Shown: positions 1 to 12,736 of the stretch, in pieces
How the letters are laid out: the number at the start of each line of letters is the position of its first letter
Position numbering within the stretch: the first letter of the stretch is position 1
Assembly (NCBI GenBank): GCA_025267735.1
Contig: CM046299.1
Coordinates: 19,614,232-19,678,231 of the forward strand
DNA from: Mactra quadrangularis
Lineage: Eukaryota; Mollusca; Bivalvia; Venerida; Mactridae
Direction: 5' to 3'
Length of the DNA stretch: 64,000 nt
Position numbers and translations under genes: made by a program
Notes under the pieces: model-generated
The model's database searches: none
What the model saw: only the letters and a program-made list of their open reading frames with translations
Told to the model about the DNA's origin: nothing

Positions 1-229
1 ATGAGGGGTGTAAGGTTAACGAGGTCTATACATTTTTCGATATAAAGTACATTATACGTTATCTAACACAATGAAATTACACATAGATAAAGGTTATCTG
101 AAATATGTTGCATACAATTTGGATAATATGTAAAGTTTTATAAAGTTTGCTTTTGTTATCAGTTTAAACAAAATCCTATTCTATTAATGGGTCATTCCTA
201 TTGCGCATTGTGAATCAACAACCTAGTCA

Positions 230-237
230 TGACGTAA
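230..237 (+). promoter_or_regulatory. Possible CRE/ATF-type site upstream of the first gene
   Basis: The octamer TGACGTAA lies about 60 bases before the ATG of the first gene. It matches a CREB/ATF or C/EBP-type element. The position suits a promoter, but a single octamer in AT-rich DNA is weak evidence. No TATA box or CpG-rich core was recognised in bases 1-294. Confidence 0.2.
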
Positions 238-294
238 CTACTATCTCTTAATCCATGTTATAATTGTGTATTTTCTAACTTTAAAACAATTAAT

Positions 295-3200
295 ATGGCT
301 GATGGGTCATTTTGTGATTATCCAGGACAAGTGGACAATGCTTTACTCGCTCAAATGGCTGGATACGGAAGCCGAGGAACTTCAGAAAACTTAGGTAAAT
401 ATTGTTTTTATGCTTCGTGTGCTTCGACCTCTGCCCTTCGAACGTTGCCATTTTGCCCGTAACACCTACTCTCGTTATATAATACATTGTAACAGTTTGC
501 TTTGCTCATCGTGGCTCTGAGAGTCGGGAAATCGTGCATTTGTCGGTTCTCAATAATTCAGTTATGAATAAACTCTTTAAAACTCGCTTTGCTTGGAGAT
601 ATAACGTCGCGCTGTATTACTGTGGTCAGTTTATCGGTATAATTGGTGGCCATTTTGTTTGACCATCGAGAGTTGGTCAGTACGCACTGACCCATGGCAA
701 TATGACCCGTTGTTATTGTAAACAAATCCACATTCTTGTACGCTAGCATAGCAAGGTGTGTCACGTTGATCTCAAAGACGTGATTCATTGTTAGAAGAAA
801 AGGAAGATGTTTATTAGCAAATTATATTTAAATTCCATTGTGTAATATAACTTTATGTGTCCCGAACTAATAATTTTATTGAACAATTATAGTATTTAGT
901 AAACTTTGGTAAAAAACAACAGTTTAATACTACAAACTACAAATTACAAATATATACTTACTGATAGCTTGATTGATACTATTCTTATACATATGGTGAA
1001 AGTTTTCAGTATTAATACCGATTTCAGTATTTTGAGAACAAATTACTCTATATAATTTATAGGGAATCTGTTTAAATCAGTATTCTGAAAGAAGGATTTC
1101 AGTATTTTATAAAACTTTCAATTTTCACCCATGCATATGTAATAAATAATTAATATACATGAGCAGAGACATAGATATGTGAAAGTTTACGGTATAAATA
1201 CTGATTTCTGTATTTTGAGAATAAATTTCTCTATGTGATTTATTTGAAGTCTAGATGTCTATTTCATTACGATAGAAATAGATTTTCAGTATCTTCAAAA
1301 CTTTCAACTTCCACCCATGAAATAATTGTTTTAATGTAATTATTATTATGACTTAAGGTTTTCATTGAGCTAAGCAACTTGTGAATGTATTATTATAACA
1401 ATATAAGTTTCAAAGAGGTCGGAACAATGATTAGATAAAAACTTAGTGTTTTTGAAAATAGCTGGGGTGGATTTAAATTCCAGGTGGGTCCTAAATGGGC
1501 CAGAACATATGAACATATCTTTGATCAGATAAGGCTAGATTTATGTTGGTGGCAATCATATTTTTTTAAACAGGTCTTTTTACGCATGTCAAAAGAAGAC
1601 TCTTCATTATGGATTGGGGAGGGGGGAATAGAAGTGGCCTTCATAAATTTATTTATTATAATGATAATAATCAATGTGAAAGAAAATCTATATTTAAATC
1701 AAGGTTGAGAGAAATAAGATTATGCTCTCAGCCTTCATAACTATTACTAACATATTTAATCTACTTTAAATATTATTAAGTTATTAATAAGGAGATAATC
1801 TTCAGATTATATTTTTGTATATTTTCTGATACCATTAATAGTGTAACTCAATGTAACAACAATAAACAAAATCAAAGGCTTAACTAGTGGTTATTCTAGT
1901 ACACAAAAGACAAGGCAGCAGAAAAAGGGACTGGGCCTATCAGGGGGTTAATGTTTCAAAGGAACAATTTTTGAGTAGGGCAGGGGCGGATCCAAGATTT
2001 TTTTCTGGGGGGGGGGGGTCCAAACTTTTCTAGGGGGATCCGAACTTTTCCGGGGGGGGGGGGGGTCCAAATTTCGAACCACAACCACATTATACACATT
2101 TTGCAGAAAAATGCAACATATTTGTAATAAAAACTACATAACCACTAAGTCTATGTTAAGCACCGAGAAAAATTACTTCATACTACTTAAAAATGACATA
2201 CAAGCAAGAAATACACGAATGAACATGTACATTTTCCAAATTCTAGGTGGGGTTCGGCCCCCCTGACCCCCTCCCCCTGCTGGATCCGCCCATGTAGGGA
2301 ATAGCAAAAAGAGCTGGGAGGAGAGAAACACTATTCCTTTCTGAATAACCACTGGCTTAACAGCATTTATTTTTAAGAAATTGCTACACCCCCAGCCATT
2401 TATATTCATTTAATGATTTTTTTATTTTTTTTAAAATTTTTTTTATTATGATTAAAATGATTTTGAGAGATTTTGAAAAATTGCATTTAAAAACTTGACT
2501 GTCATAAAAAGTACAAGTTTAAAGAAACATTCTGGTCTTGCTACCAACAGAAAACAGCCAGTGACTGGACACAGTAAAACTGTTAAGCTGCATCCCAAAA
2601 TATCTAGTTGATGAAATTTTGTTTTCTTTCTTTGAACTTTCATCATAGAATTTTCACTGTAAAAAGGGCAGAATATTCGCCCCATTTCCTGGCAGAAAAT
2701 CACTAATTGGAAAACTGTTTTAAGCTGTTTAAACAGTTTTGGCTTATAATTCTCCTAGATTTCATAAGATGCAAAAAAGTTTATTTTTGTCTGAAAAAAT
2801 CATCGTACTTTAACTTATGCTCTGAGTAGATTCTAATTATTTAAAATGCTAGATCTTGTAATGATAGTTTTGCTGAACCCAACCATAACAAAGTCATCTA
2901 AAAAATTAAATTACAACTTTCAAGCCCTTTAAATGAATGTGGTTTTAGTGATATCACTCTTAAGATTGATAAAACTAGTTTGTAGGCTTGATGCTATTTA
3001 TGCTACTTCATGTATTATGCTATTAAGGGTCCAGAGATGTTCTGTATCTCCCTTATTTACATACATCATTGATCTATGATTGTGATCAAGATAAAATATT
3101 TGTACCCACTCCCCTATGTTGTTTAGTTTTGAAGGCGGCCTAGCCTCTGAAAAAAGCTTTTCATTGCTGAAGTAATTTGTTTGTGATATATTTCGGCTAA

Positions 3201-6200
3201 AAATAAAAATAATCAGGTGGGTAAAAATAGCGGAAATCGACAGAGAAAATGGGAGTCTGACTGGAGACTCCGGACAGTTCACATTGCTCTTGTTGTAACT
3301 ATCAGGGCTTTGTTGTATGACTAGAGTTATGGAATCTTTTGATCCGCGTTCTCATAGAAACTTGGTGCACATTACAATACAACAATGTGGAAAAATAAAC
3401 TGGTCAAAAGAAAATAAGTTGAAATATATAAAACCAACATATCAGTTTTGTTTGTTTGTTTGGGTTTTACGGCGCACCAACACAGAAAGGTTATATTGTG
3501 CCCAACATATCAGGGCAGAAAAATTAAGATAATATTTAGTATCTTTTACTCCATAAGTTATGAAGTTTATGAGCCATATATGTTCAATTAATGAGTTATA
3601 TAGCTTTATACAATGATTTATATAACAATAAAATTTCAACTGGTCAATTGATAATATGTTGAGCTTAAATTTGACCTTGTCTAAATTTTAGTATCACTGT
3701 TTTTATAAACTCTATATACAGTTCAAATGAAAATTATGTTTTAAAGTATCATTAAATTATTATTATATGAAATGACCAATGTCAAATGAATTTTATTGAT
3801 TTTACGATTTACCGATAAATAAAAAGACTTAGATTTAGTTCACTTTCTAGTTTTTCAAATAAAGTTGTAGTCTGGGGTGGATATAGGTTAGTAAGATTAG
3901 AGGGGACATAGAATTTCAGCTGTTGGGAATATACTCAAACTATTTTAGGTACCATTCTATACTCTGTAAAATATGGTTAATAAGACCAGAAAAAGTACAA
4001 CATTTTCATGATACTTTTAAGCAATAAGTTTTTATTTTATCAATACATTGTATTCAGAACTCAAATTAAGGGGGTTTTTCAAACAGAAAAAAATGTTAGT
4101 ACTTGATGTACCTGCAAGATGGTGCAGCATTCACGAATTTCATTAACCCTTTGCTGGTCAATCCCGCATTTTTGTGTGTCTGGATCCCCCCTTCAAAATG
4201 GCCACCATAGGCCTTGAAATTGGTATTTTTAACTAAATTTAGTGATTTCCTGTAAAGTACTGGTACTTAAGACTTTATCTTGGGAAAATGTTACTGAATT
4301 CTTTTTTTGCTCTTTTTGGTCCGCCCCAGAATTGCCATGGTAACTGGGATCGGGGCTCAACATTTTCTGAAAGACAGTCACCCACGGAATAACTTTCATA
4401 ACCAAGTTTCATAATTGTCAGTCATTTAATAATGAAATCAGAGCATCTTGAAAAAGCCCTATTGGTTACAGTGAAAAAATGGCAAAACATGAAGAAGTTA
4501 AAACATTAAGAATGTTAGGGAACATAAGCCAGCTCTGCCCCCCTCAGAGTCCACGCCTGTTAAAAGTTGTTCTGATTGTATCTCAGAGAGTCTCCTACTG
4601 GGCTAAGAGGATTTTATAATATAATATATTGTAATATGTAACAATAGAATGAAGTATATAGCCCAATGTATGTTATGTCATCATGAATGAAATAGTTGTG
4701 TTAAAAAGTCATTGTGCTTCTTAATCTGAAGGCTAAACTTGTTTATAAATTACTACTGAGGCGCCATGAGGGGAACTTTCAGTATATTTTTATTTTGTTC
4801 TTGATTGAAGAGAATTTTTCTTCAAGTTAAAATTTAATATGTAATGCTCGCTCGTATTTTTAGGTGTGTTTTTCTGCCCAGCTGGCTAAGCCAACTTATG
4901 ACTTATATATCAACCAATACAATTGAATTTGCACTACCAATAATACCATTCCTGTTTGTCCAATGACATTTTCTTTCGGTATTGAAAATGGATAAAATAT
5001 AATTATGATACCATTGGTTGTCCTGAATCCATGTTTAGTATAAGGTCCCAAATTTTCAATATGGGGTCCTGCAAAAATTTAGTTAATAGTCCCACATATT
5101 CTGGAATTCTTAGTAATTTGTTCTGAGATTCCTCCTTAACGTAAGGATTCCTTAAATAATAGACAAAAAATTAAGATATAGATATTAAATACAATTTGAG
5201 GTAAACACTTCATGGGCCACAAATTCATGTAAGAGCAAGCCTTTTTTAGGGGTCAAGAAGGAACCCCTAGCTAAGCATTGCTGGCATTCCTCACAAGTTT
5301 GTGGATCCTCAGACACCTGTTAGTCTCAAACCCTGTATTTTTCTTTATGCTTAGGTCATTTTTTTCAGGAGATGGTCAGTTACAACAATCTAAAGGTGTT
5401 GCAGGGTTTTATATGGAACAATTTGCTCAAAGTATGCCACAATCAGTGATGGAGAGTTTAGCTATGTCAGGAATGGCTAGTATGTCTGGTAACCATAACA
5501 ACCAGGAAGCTCTTATTGCTAGTATGATGTCACAGGCTGCTGCTGTATCTAGTGCCTATGAAAGTGCCGTAAACTACGCTTTAAAACCAGAAAAAGGTCT
5601 TCCCCCAACCCCACCTGGTAAGGTTCTATCTTATTATACAATATTGTTCAATCCTATGTTTGCCTTTCAGTTAGGGCTTTATACCCCATGCCAAAAGCCC
5701 GAAACTAGGAAGAATTGATTTTAGTAAAATTTACTAAAGTAAAATTTTGCCCTTTACTACATGATATAAGAAATAAGACTAGTGCTTAATAGGGCTGCAA
5801 CGATTCACCACAAAGTCTGTTTAATGCTATTCAATCTGTTTTTGATTTGATTCATTGACTAGTAATAGTTTATTGCAAGTGTACATCTACATGTCAGTAT
5901 CTGAGCTTATAACTTACAAATATTGCTAAAGTAGATTGTTACTGCAAGTTTCAATGTAAATTAAGAACAAGATCATCAGAGCAAGTGAATTTTCATTTTG
6001 ATTTATTTAACACTAGTTTATTTAATCAGGGCCTTTGCAATCCAGTTTTGATGTATTGAATCAAATTGTTGCAGCTCTAGTGCTTAAGAAAACTTATTTT
6101 TGCACATCAAAGCTTGTGCCAATGTTTTATTTTACAACAATAGTAAAACAAATGGATGTTATCCTTTAATATGTAAAGTGCATGTAAACCTTATTTTGTT

Positions 6201-8288
6201 AGAAATATTATAATCTCATGTTTTTCTTTCATCATTTCACAGGAAGCCCAGAAGAATCCAAAAATGTGCAATCAACATCCAGTCACCATGGTTACCATAA
6301 CAACGTTCATCCAGCATCTATGGTTGGTTTACAATCTTCATTTAATCCTAATCTTCTAGCTAAACCAGTACCAATGAGAAGATTATCAGATAAAAGAACA
6401 TTGTCACAGACTAGATCTAGTATAGAATCATCAGAACCTTCAGGAGTTGATTCACTACAAGGTAAGTTCAGTACTTCAATTACCTGATAAAAATCTGTGG
6501 TCTGCAACCTTTTGAGATGTAAGCCGATACTCTATCACATCATCATTTAAGTTAGTTCCAAGGCAAGGGAATACATGTGCCATATTACATCTCTACTTCA
6601 TTCACCCTCTCATTAACAGAATTTGTCCTTTAATTCTTGGGATTGAATGTCTCTGGGACAATCTTAGGATGTAATGACTTCTCGAGTCATAAGCAGACAC
6701 TCTATCATGTAGCCATAAAAGCTAAACTGAAGGCACTAAAAAAAATAATGAAAAGGATTTGTCCACCAGCAAAATTACATTCATTTTTCCTGTTTATTCA
6801 ATATAGAGGATGTTCATGGATTTTTGTTCTACTGAGTGAGCTCAGAATTACACCTTTCTTGAAAATATAATTTTCTGATTAAGCCGCCCAGCTTGCTCAG
6901 TTGGTTGCACGCAAGTCTACTGACCGAGGGGTTGTGTGTTTGATTCCCGGGTGGGGCATACACAAATGTTAAGATACAACATTATTCTTGGGTGATGAGT
7001 ATTGCCCAAGCCCTGTTCTGTTCTCATTTGAGATGACAACATCGACATTTTGAATTTCAACTTTCACTACAATGAAAATATAAGATTTTATATGTTCACC
7101 ATAATGTTTATCAAATAACTCTCCGTTTCAATGAAAAGCATGAAAGAAAAAAGTTGCTTATTTAAAATGTTTTTAGATAAAGGGAGGTAACTACCACTGT
7201 ACTTTTTAGTTAACTCTGTGTATTGATTGTTGTTATAATTCCCTTGAGGCATTTCTTATTTACTAGTAGCCAATAATTACATAATATATTATATAAAATT
7301 ACATATAGTTTTGTAAGACTATTTAATTAAATCTGTCTGGACGAATTAAACTCTAGTTGGTAGTCAGTTAATGATTAAAAAGTTTAGAAAGAAGAACTAT
7401 ATTGTGTTCTTTATGAGTGAAGTCATAATTGAATATTAAATACTTTAACTCTCTTCTCAATTGTAAAACCGAAGGATTGGTTGCAGTTTGTTTTGATATT
7501 TTATAGTACATGTATATTCGAAACACATTTTGGATTATTTTTGTGAACTTATCTCTTTGCATTATTTATCAGCTGTTCTGAATATATTTTAATATATTCT
7601 TAATAAAAAAATTGTGGAAAAAGCTGAATTTGTGCATTTTGAAAATAAATCTGTTGTTGATCTTACTCTTAGAGTGAGTGTTAAAGTGAAACATCAAGAT
7701 ATAGTGTTAATTTTAATATTTTTGATAAAGATACTTGATTGCATTTTAAGATGAACAAATAACTGATAAGTCAATAATACATTGAAAAATATCACTGAAT
7801 TTGAAGTAAATCTTAAAATAACACATGGTTAATTATATAACTTGAACTATACCTCGGAGAAATAGTGATATCTTCAAAACCTTGGAAAGAATAAAATAGA
7901 AAATATTACAATAATAGAATAACACAATATTGAAGGATTTACTACTAAAATTATTCATAACACTGTTAATGATAACTATGGGAGTGTTATGATTTATGTG
8001 AAATCATACATAGTGCTTCATTTTGACAGTTATTTATTGTCCTTCTTACTGTGACTATTCTAAATAAATTTTGGAAAACATAGAAATTTTCCAATCAGAA
8101 ACATGGGGGATATGATGGACAGGTTTTTCGAATCTTCAAGGAATTATTTTCCTCAACAAAATTTGCTAACTAATGCAGCAGATTTTTCATCAATGTGTTT
8201 CAATGGAATAAATGGAAGTCAGAGTTATGGTTCAACATATGGCAATGTGTCATCATTATGGGGTAATAATGGTTTTACTGTGGATTAG
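295..8288 (+). CDS. Unknown methionine/serine-rich protein, four exons, about 257 residues if one G is restored
   Basis: The proposed exons are 295-394, 5369-5617, 6243-6461 and about 8084-8288. The first three have clear GT/AG borders and all share phase 1 (codon split after base 1), so they join without error. The protein starts MADGSFCDYPGQ. It has a Met/Ser/Ala-rich stretch in exon 2 (SMPQSVMESLAMSGMASMSG), the proline motif PPTPPGSP across the exon 2/3 junction and a basic-serine stretch MRRLSDKRTLSQTRSS in exon 3. No signal peptide, membrane segment or catalytic motif is visible, and it looks largely disordered. Exon 4 is coding-like (ending GNNGFTVD then TAG) but is one base out of phase. 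One extra G in the G run at 8105-8109 would make the four exons exactly 258 codons including the stop. Exons 1-3 are well supported and exon 4 only moderately. I do not recognise the family. Confidence 0.6.
990..1318. repeat. Two adjacent copies of a foldback repeat of about 140 bp
   Basis: Copy 1 spans about 993-1130 and copy 2 about 1178-1318. Both open with a GTGAAAGTTT-like end and share the internal words CAGTATTTTGAGAA and ATTACTCTATAT or close variants. Both close with AAAACTTTCAA followed by TTCACCCATG or TCCACCCATG. The start and end of each copy are inverted relative to each other, so each can fold back. This is probably a tandemly duplicated miniature element inside intron 1 of the first gene. 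Confidence 0.5.
1981..2294. mobile_element. Miniature inverted-repeat element, 314 bp
   Basis: The left end CAGGGGCGGATCCA and the reverse complement of the right end CATGGGCGGATCCA form a 14-base terminal inverted repeat with one mismatch. TAGGG flanks both ends (1976-1980 and 2295-2299) as a putative 5-base target-site duplication. The interior carries G runs near the left end and C runs near the right end, so the ends could pair over a longer stretch. There is no coding capacity. It sits in intron 1 of the first gene. Confidence 0.6.
3438..3512 (+). repeat. Possible SINE-like fragment
   Basis: A TTTGTTTGTTTG run is followed by GGGTTTTACGGCGCACCAAC. This resembles the shared 3'-end motif of interspersed elements in marine invertebrates, read from memory. 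No tRNA-like head is visible next to it, so this would be a truncated fragment. Confidence is low. Confidence 0.25.
5790..6079. mobile_element. Non-autonomous hAT-type element with 8-bp target duplication
   Basis: The element is flanked by identical octamers GTGCTTAA (5782-5789 and 6080-6087). Its ends are TAGGGCTGCAACGATTC on the left and, reverse-complemented, TAGAGCTGCAACAATTTG on the right. An 8-bp duplication with short TAGRGCTG-type ends is the hallmark of hAT elements. At 290 bp with no open frame it is non-autonomous. It lies in the intron between exons 2 and 3 of the first gene. Confidence 0.75.
6493..6765 (-). mobile_element. Two tRNA-derived SINE fragments, family A
   Basis: Two adjacent degenerate copies (about 6493-6605 and 6635-6765) share words with the clearer copy at 24.4 kb: GTAAGCMGRCACTCTAYCA, CCATAAAAGCTA and AAGGCAAGG. 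In the clearer copy the reverse strand shows the RNA polymerase III B-box GGTTCGAATC. Both copies follow exon 3 of the first gene closely. Confidence 0.5.
6884..7060 (+). mobile_element. tRNA-headed SINE, family B head
   Basis: The head reads GCCCAGCTTGCTCAGTTGG (A-box-like), CACGCAAGTCTACTGA, then GTTTGATTCCCGGG (B-box-like). It matches the head at 35,150 closely. The body after the head differs from the 35-kb copy, so it may be a separate subfamily. It is not a functional tRNA, because the acceptor ends do not pair. Confidence 0.55.
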
Positions 8289-8961
8289 CTATAACTAACA
8301 TTTTCTTTATTATGCAAGCATGGCCCTTTCCTTTTAGAAGTTCTCAAACCAGGGTCTTCTCCATCATAGGTGAATCAATTTTTGTAATGAATCATATAAA
8401 AATGATTTTGAGAAATCGAGCTCAGTGATTTCTGCAGCATCCAGAAAACATGATAAATTTTCAATTGAAATTAGACTCTTGAAAATCATTAACTCAAATA
8501 GTATTTTGTATAGTCATATATCCATTGTCAGAGTCAAAATACTAAATACATCATCATATTATATAAGTACAAGACTCATTCCCACTTAGAATGTACATTT
8601 GATGTCTCCAACGTTTATCATGTTTCCAGGAATTTAACTTACAGAATTTATGTAAATGAAATGCATATTTACAAGTAATAGTGCTATAGTAAAAGTATGA
8701 ACGACATATTTCGTGAAGAAAACTTCGACTTTTTCAAAATAGTGTCTCTTAATTAAGCTAGGGTGTAGAAAATCCCTATGTCTCCAATGACAAATTCTTA
8801 CAGTTAGCTTCAAATTGTTAAAAAATTCAGACAGATTTCCAATTAAATATATCTTTAATATGTCAATTATTACTAAATCCTCAAGAAAAACACATATTAT
8901 AATGTACATTCAAAAATAATTTTCCACACCTCATACAACAAACGTTGTCTCCAAACTCCGA
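8289..8961. other. AT-rich non-coding stretch
   Basis: This follows the putative stop of the first gene. No convincing exon, RNA gene or repeat was seen. It may include the 3' untranslated region of that gene, but no obvious AATAAA signal was found close to the stop. Confidence 0.3.
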
Positions 8962-10076
8962 TAACGTACGGGACATTTATTTAAAGGCTTCATTAATCTC
9001 ACAGCTTTGCACTCTTTACAAACTATTTCTGTGTAAGTGAAGTCCATAAAGTTATATCCTAATGATAAGATATTCATTTTAGCTGACATTTTATTGGTAT
9101 CGGTAATTTATGAGCTCATTTATTAAAAAATGAATCGTAATTTTCACCACGTAACGAACGGGACAATTAGTAAAATCAAATTATCTAACAAACCTTTCTA
9201 AATAGATATATAAATTCTTCATTGAACTGATCTTCAATGATTAAATGAAAAGTTTATAAAGAGTTTTTGTAATCCATTTAAAGTGCATATTTGTGACACA
9301 CAAAAAAACAGTAAATACAAAATGAAAAATAACGTACGAGTCCGTAACGTACGGGACAAAATGTGACACAATAATTGATAATCGTCTGAATATTTATGAT
9401 AAATTGCTTTTGTAAGGTTCCTTAACATGCATTTAATCTTCACAGACGAAAATATTATGGGAACGGCAATTATAATGAAACAGATGATGTTCAAAAGTAA
9501 CTAACAAGAGTGACGGGGAAATAAGTTATAGTACTTATTATTTGCAATAAATGATGAATAGTTTGCATTGTTCTTAATTGAATACCACCTAGCTTTGAAA
9601 TGATAAAATAAAACAATGCCTCGTTTGATCAAATCATAACTTTAGAATCATTTTAGCACACACTGCTATAATTTGATCAGGTTAATACATTATCTTACTT
9701 ATTTAATAACGTACGGGACACTATAGAATTGTCTAAACACGCATTTGCCGGATAATTTGATGGTTGTAAATCACATGTTACCCCACTACTAAATAGCTTT
9801 TATTAGTTTATGCGTTAGCTTGCTATGTTTCTTTGTTAAACTTGTCACAAAATTGTTGAATGTTGTTCTCTTGGAAAAATGAAAATGGTTCGCGTAATTA
9901 TTGTAATTGAGAGATATTAATGTAGTTTTATATGCAAAACACAAGTACATTGAATTGTAAAACAAATTACACAACAATGTAAGTTGTATTCTTGCAGTTT
10001 AACTTAGTTATCAATAGTTTAGATGACCAAACTGAAGTATATAGCGTACGAGTCAATTTTGCTAACGTACGGGACA
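8962..10076 (+). repeat. Series of five TAACGTACGGGACA motifs at about 190-bp multiples
   Basis: TAACGTACGGGACA occurs exactly at 8962-8975, 9345-9358, 9707-9720 and 10063-10076. A one-mismatch copy, TAACGAACGGGACA, is at 9152-9165. All five are on the plus strand, spaced 190, 193, 362 and 356 bases apart. A related motif, CGTACGAGTC, lies just upstream of two of them (9333-9342 and 10045-10054). DNA between the motifs is AT-rich and not obviously repeated. It could be a transcription-factor site cluster, the remnant of an old tandem repeat or transposase-binding repeats of a mobile element. No gene was seen here. Confidence 0.7.
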
Positions 10077-11370
10077 ACAATTATATTCTTTATTGGTTGC
10101 TTTGTGGTGGTTCACATGCACACAACATTTTGTTGTAACACTAAGACAATGGTATCTAACTATTCTAAACAGTTTCGTTCTATATTTAACTTGTTTGTAT
10201 CGTTCTGGAACAGTTGATATGAATGACATTTTTAAAACAAATAAAACTAATGGAAATAGCTAATTCAATTCATTTGTATTTATGTTTTTCTGAAAGTACC
10301 TGGCTTACTCTTCAGTCATTATCATTTATTCCGAAACATAATACCTTATAGAATGCAACCGTATTGAATTTCTCAACAGTTTGACCATTACTACTTTTAA
10401 ATTAGTGAAATTTACAGCACATGTTCGATTTTCATAAGCACATTTATTAATGCTAGGTGTGACCTTTCACCAGCCTATATCTGAAAAAGTATACTAGCCC
10501 AGCTGAAAAGATTTTTATACTGCGTACAGAACATGTCTACAATGCCTTTAATTGATTTAAAACTCATATTTGATGACATGAAAAAAATGAAAAAAAATAT
10601 GCCCATATGTCCACCTTAATTGGGATTGAGTCACAAAGAGTGTCTTGACTCAGCAATCTGGCATTAAACTACTTAAATATATTGTCTGTTCCACACCATG
10701 CTATCAGAATATCATGATTGTTAGATGAGGGACATTTTAGCTCACAAAGTCATGGTAAAATTATTTATGCTATGACAATTGAGAAATCAAAGTATTGAAA
10801 TACTGAAAGACTTTCGCGCACATTGAAACCCAACAAATCCATACTAATGATTACTTCTTACACATTAGATTCAAGTACAAATCAAGCAGGGCAAAAAATG
10901 AGGGCGAAGTGTTTATTCTTCTCTGTATTACTGGCAAATACTACTGCTTAGTGTATTAACGAGATTTGACTCTGCCCCTTTCACAGGCGTATCAATATAT
11001 GTAAACTATGAAATTATCTGCATAGTAAATCAGAACACATGTATCACCCCGCAGGTTAAACTGGTCAGGCATTTTCAGTGTTGATAGTTTTTGTTTTGTG
11101 GTATAAAGCCGAAATTGCCAAAAGTCTAAAATTGAACAGTATTACTATTAAAAGCAAACCGTTTTGTGGTGCTGACATATCTTGTACAAATTTGATTTGG
11201 AACATTTGTTGGAAAAAATGATTGCAACTTTGTTTGAAGGGTCGATGAAAAAAGGTTCTTCCATCTTTGACCATTTTGCTATTCAAAATGTTAGTCCATA
11301 ATTTTTACTGTTTTAAAACTTAAGTTGTTAAGTTTGTTCTGTAGGTCTATGTATGTATACCTTGATCTAT
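10077..11370. other. Non-coding stretch before the poly-G tract
   Basis: This is AT-rich intergenic sequence. No splice-flanked coding exon, RNA gene or clear repeat was recognised on either strand. The short open frames here have no coding character. Confidence 0.3.
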
Positions 11371-12636
<1,266 letters not shown>

Positions 12637-12736
12637 NNNNNNNNNNNNNNNNNNNNNNNNNNNNNNNNNNNNNNNNNNNNNNNNNNNNNNNNNNNNNNNN
12701 NNNNNNNNNNNNNNNNNNNNNNNNNNNNNNNNNNNN
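12637..12736. other. Assembly gap of exactly 100 N
   Basis: One hundred N separate the poly-G tract from the satellite. A round 100 is the conventional length for a gap of unknown size, so the true distance and missing satellite copies are not known. Confidence 0.98.

Noticed and set aside
9234..9977. Minus-strand frames of 60-86 residues among the CGTACGGGACA motifs
   Set aside because: The composition is typical of random AT-rich translation, with no splice borders or family resemblance.
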